Below are positions 23,358 to 25,289 of a stretch of 25,289 nucleotides of DNA, piece by piece. This stretch comes from Asaia bogorensis. GTDB lineage: Bacteria > Pseudomonadota > Alphaproteobacteria > Acetobacterales > Acetobacteraceae. Positions within the stretch are counted from its first letter, which is position 1; each line of letters begins with the position of its first letter. The position numbers were made by a program, and so were the translations under genes. The notes below the pieces were generated by a model. The model was not told where the DNA came from. It saw nothing but the letters and a program-made list of their open reading frames with translations, and did not search any database. The stretch is from NCBI GenBank assembly GCA_945874515.1, contig CAMCHA010000002.1:1-25289 (forward strand). Reading direction: 5' to 3'.

Positions 23358-23960
23358 ATGATGACCCAAGACCCCAACCCGGTCAGCCGCTTTTTCGCGC
23401 CACCTGCCCGATTTCTCGCCATTTTATCGGGTTGGTGGCTGATTGCGCTGTCCTTCCTGACGGTCGCGGAAATCCTGCTGCGCAAATTCTTTTCCATATC
23501 ACTGCAAGGGGTGGATGAAATCGGCGGCTATACCACGGCAATTGTCTCGGCCTTTGGTTTTGCCTCAGCGCTGATGATCAAGGCGCATACGCGGGTGGAT
23601 TTTCTGCTGGGGCGCATGCCGGCCCTGCTGCGGGCCGTGTTGAATACGCTGGCTTATGGCTTGCTGGCCGGCATGGCGATTTACGGCGCCTGGCGCGGCT
23701 GGTCAGTGCTTGAAGAAAGCATCGAATTCCAGGCGCACGCCAATTCGCCGCTGCAAACACCGCTGTGGTTGCCGCAGGGCGCCTGGATGATTGGGCTTTT
23801 GCTGTTTGCGCTTTCCGCCGGCGCCATGGCCGCCCATGCCTTTTGGTTGCTGCTGTCAGACCGCGTGCGGCTCAATCTATTCTACGGGCCGCTGACGCTG
23901 GATGAGGAAATCGAAGCAGAAATGGGCACCATCCTGGAACGCGAAGGCAAGCAGCCATGA
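23358..23960 (+). CDS. dctQ: TRAP transporter small permease subunit DctQ
   Basis: DctQ is the four-helix small membrane subunit that pairs with DctM. The start is ATG 23358 (or the next codon, 23361); AAGG lies 11 bases upstream, and the longer open frame upstream has no family match. In 200 residues the helices are near FLAILSGWWLIALSFLTVAEI, the GGYTTAIVSAFGFASALMIK stretch, LLAGMAIYGAWRG and WMIGLLLFALSAGAMAAHAFW. The motif VDEIGGYTTAIVSAFGFA is typical of the family. The stop overlaps the dctM start (ATGA), so the two subunits are translated in a coupled way. Confidence 0.92.
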   Translation: MMTQDPNPVSRFFAPPARFLAILSGWWLIALSFLTVAEILLRKFFSISLQGVDEIGGYTTAIVSAFGFASALMIKAHTRVDFLLGRMPALLRAVLNTLAYGLLAGMAIYGAWRGWSVLEESIEFQAHANSPLQTPLWLPQGAWMIGLLLFALSAGAMAAHAFWLLLSDRVRLNLFYGPLTLDEEIEAEMGTILEREGKQP

Positions 23961-25264
23961 TCGGCATTACCGAAGCCAGCATCGGCTTTTTGCTGCTGAT
24001 CGGCTTCCTGTTTTTGGGCCTGCATGTGGCTGTGGCGATGTTCCTGACCGCTCTACTGGGCGCTGCGCTATACCTCGGCCCGCCCTTAGTCGCGGCCTTT
24101 GGCACGCAGCTTTGGGGTGCCATGGAAGATTACGTGCTGCTTTCCATCCCGCTTTACATTCTGCTGGGTGAAATCCTGGTGCGGTCTGGTTCGACGGATC
24201 GGCTTTATCGATCACTGGCGGATTGGCTGAATTTTCTGCCCGGTGGCTTGCTGCACACGAATATCGGCGCATCTGCGGTGTTCTCCGCCGTGTCCGGTTC
24301 TTCCGTGGCCACGGCTGCGACGATTTCAACCGTGGCGCTGCCTTCCTTCCGCAAGCGCCGCTATGATACGCGCCTGGTGTTGGGTTCTATCGCGGCCGGC
24401 GCTTCGCTTGGCAATCTGATCCCGCCCGGGATTGCGCTGATTGTCTATGGCGCCATGACCAATACCTCCGTCGGGCAGCTTTACGCCGCCGCCGTGGTGC
24501 CGGGCATTGTGATGACGGTGCTGTTCATGGGCACCATTATCCTGATCGCTCTGGTCCGGCCAGATTTAGTGCGGCAGAAGGAAACGGTCGATCCGCTGCG
24601 GGAAAGGCTGAAGCGCCTGGTGGATTTGCTGCCGCCCTTGGTGATTTTCGGCATCATCATGGGGTCCATCTACACAGGCTGGGCAACGGTGACGGAAAGC
24701 GCCGCCCTTGCGGTGGTGGCTGCCTTGCCGATTGCAGCGTTTTATGGCCGGCTCAATTTCCGCATGCTGCATGATTGCTTTGTCGCCACCGCCAATCTGA
24801 CCGCGATGAGCATGCTGATCCTGGCCGTTGCCTTCTATCTGAACTTCGTCATGGGTCTGCTTGGCGTGACACCCGCGCTTGGCGCTTTTGCCACCAGCAT
24901 TGGCGCCAGCCCGCTGGAACTGATTATCGCGCTGACGGTATTCTACCTGCTGCTGGGCATTTTCTTTGAAACCCTGCCCATGCTGGTGGGCACCGTGCCC
25001 ATTGTATTCCCGGTGATTGTCGCCGCCGGCATTGATCCTGTCTGGTTCGGTGTTTTCATTGTGCTGATGTGCGAGATTTCATTGATCTCGCCGCCTGTTG
25101 GCATGACACTTTACGTCATTCAGGCTGTGCGGCGCGAAGGCACGATTGCCGAGGTGTTCCAAGGCACCGTGCCTTTCTTTATCGCCATGGTGGTGATGAC
25201 GGCGCTGCTGATTGCCTTCCCGGAAATGGCGCTCTGGCTGCCCCGGATCAGCTTCGGGCCATAG
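23957..25264 (+). CDS. dctM: TRAP transporter large permease subunit DctM
   Basis: DctM is the large sodium-coupled permease subunit of the TRAP transporter. It is 435 residues, the usual length, and very hydrophobic with a dozen or so helices. Typical signs are LSIPLYILLGEILVRSGSTDRLYRSLADWL, SAVFSAVSGSSVATAATISTVALP, AAGASLGNLIPPGIALIVYGAMTNTSVGQLY and, near the C-terminus, EISLISPPVGMTLYVIQAV. It overlaps dctQ by 4 bases. Together with dctP on the other strand it makes a complete transporter; the substrate is unknown. Confidence 0.95.
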   Translation: MIGITEASIGFLLLIGFLFLGLHVAVAMFLTALLGAALYLGPPLVAAFGTQLWGAMEDYVLLSIPLYILLGEILVRSGSTDRLYRSLADWLNFLPGGLLHTNIGASAVFSAVSGSSVATAATISTVALPSFRKRRYDTRLVLGSIAAGASLGNLIPPGIALIVYGAMTNTSVGQLYAAAVVPGIVMTVLFMGTIILIALVRPDLVRQKETVDPLRERLKRLVDLLPPLVIFGIIMGSIYTGWATVTESAALAVVAALPIAAFYGRLNFRMLHDCFVATANLTAMSMLILAVAFYLNFVMGLLGVTPALGAFATSIGASPLELIIALTVFYLLLGIFFETLPMLVGTVPIVFPVIVAAGIDPVWFGVFIVLMCEISLISPPVGMTLYVIQAVRREGTIAEVFQGTVPFFIAMVVMTALLIAFPEMALWLPRISFGP

Positions 25265-25289
25265 GTCTTGATCTGGAAATCAGCGGCGC

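Noticed and set aside
1..25289. tRNA or rRNA genes, CRISPR array, complete insertion sequence or prophage
   Set aside because: No cloverleaf-like sequence, spaced direct repeats, transposase or phage structural gene could be seen on either strand.

Overview
The window is a 25.3-kb, GC-rich, gene-dense piece of chromosome that looks alphaproteobacterial, most likely Acetobacteraceae or another Rhodospirillales-like lineage. Evidence for this is the rpsF-rpsR-DUF2232-rplI order, an RNase E with a large insert in its S1 domain and a C-terminal GWW motif, the order SUV3-like helicase / S4 protein / FdxA / CarD, and a Bug-type solute receptor next to housekeeping genes. The genus is inference; there is no rRNA or tRNA gene to settle it.

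Layout. (1) Bases 1-2554, plus strand: the end of hslV, then hslU and an EcsC-family gene, packed with a 4-base overlap and a 2-base gap (ATP-dependent HslUV protease). (2) 2690-4953, minus strand: ribosomal protein operon rpsF-rpsR-DUF2232-rplI, ending in a strong hairpin. (3) 5144-6115: an orphan Bug-family periplasmic receptor with its own terminator. (4) 6188-8620: fatty-acid genes fabD and fabG with a GNAT acetyltransferase between them and a pterin carbinolamine dehydratase after them; acpP and fabF, commonly found next to fabG, are absent here. (5) 8743-9978: a Tat-exported WD40-like protein whose codon use differs from its neighbours. (6) 10059-12812, minus strand: RNase E; then a 508-base divergent spacer and a Tat-exported AMIN/amidase_3 N-acetylmuramoyl-L-alanine amidase (plus). 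(7) 14739-15866, minus strand: an HcaT-like MFS transporter, divergent from an SUV3-like RNA helicase, S4-domain protein, 7Fe ferredoxin and CarD-family regulator on the plus strand. (8) 21331-25264: a TRAP transporter split into two divergent units, dctP plus a tightly coupled aldo/keto reductase (minus) and dctQ-dctM (plus).

Most of the window is core metabolism and RNA/protein turnover. No prophage, CRISPR array, complete insertion sequence or defence island is visible. The least ordinary items are the CarD protein with a histone-H1-like Ala/Lys/Pro tail of about 319 residues behind a hairpin-rich leader, the compositionally odd Tat-WD40 gene, the pairing of an SUV3-type helicase carrying a Gln/Arg-rich tail with an S4 RNA-binding protein, and the divergent TRAP locus. 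No obviously new multi-gene system was found.
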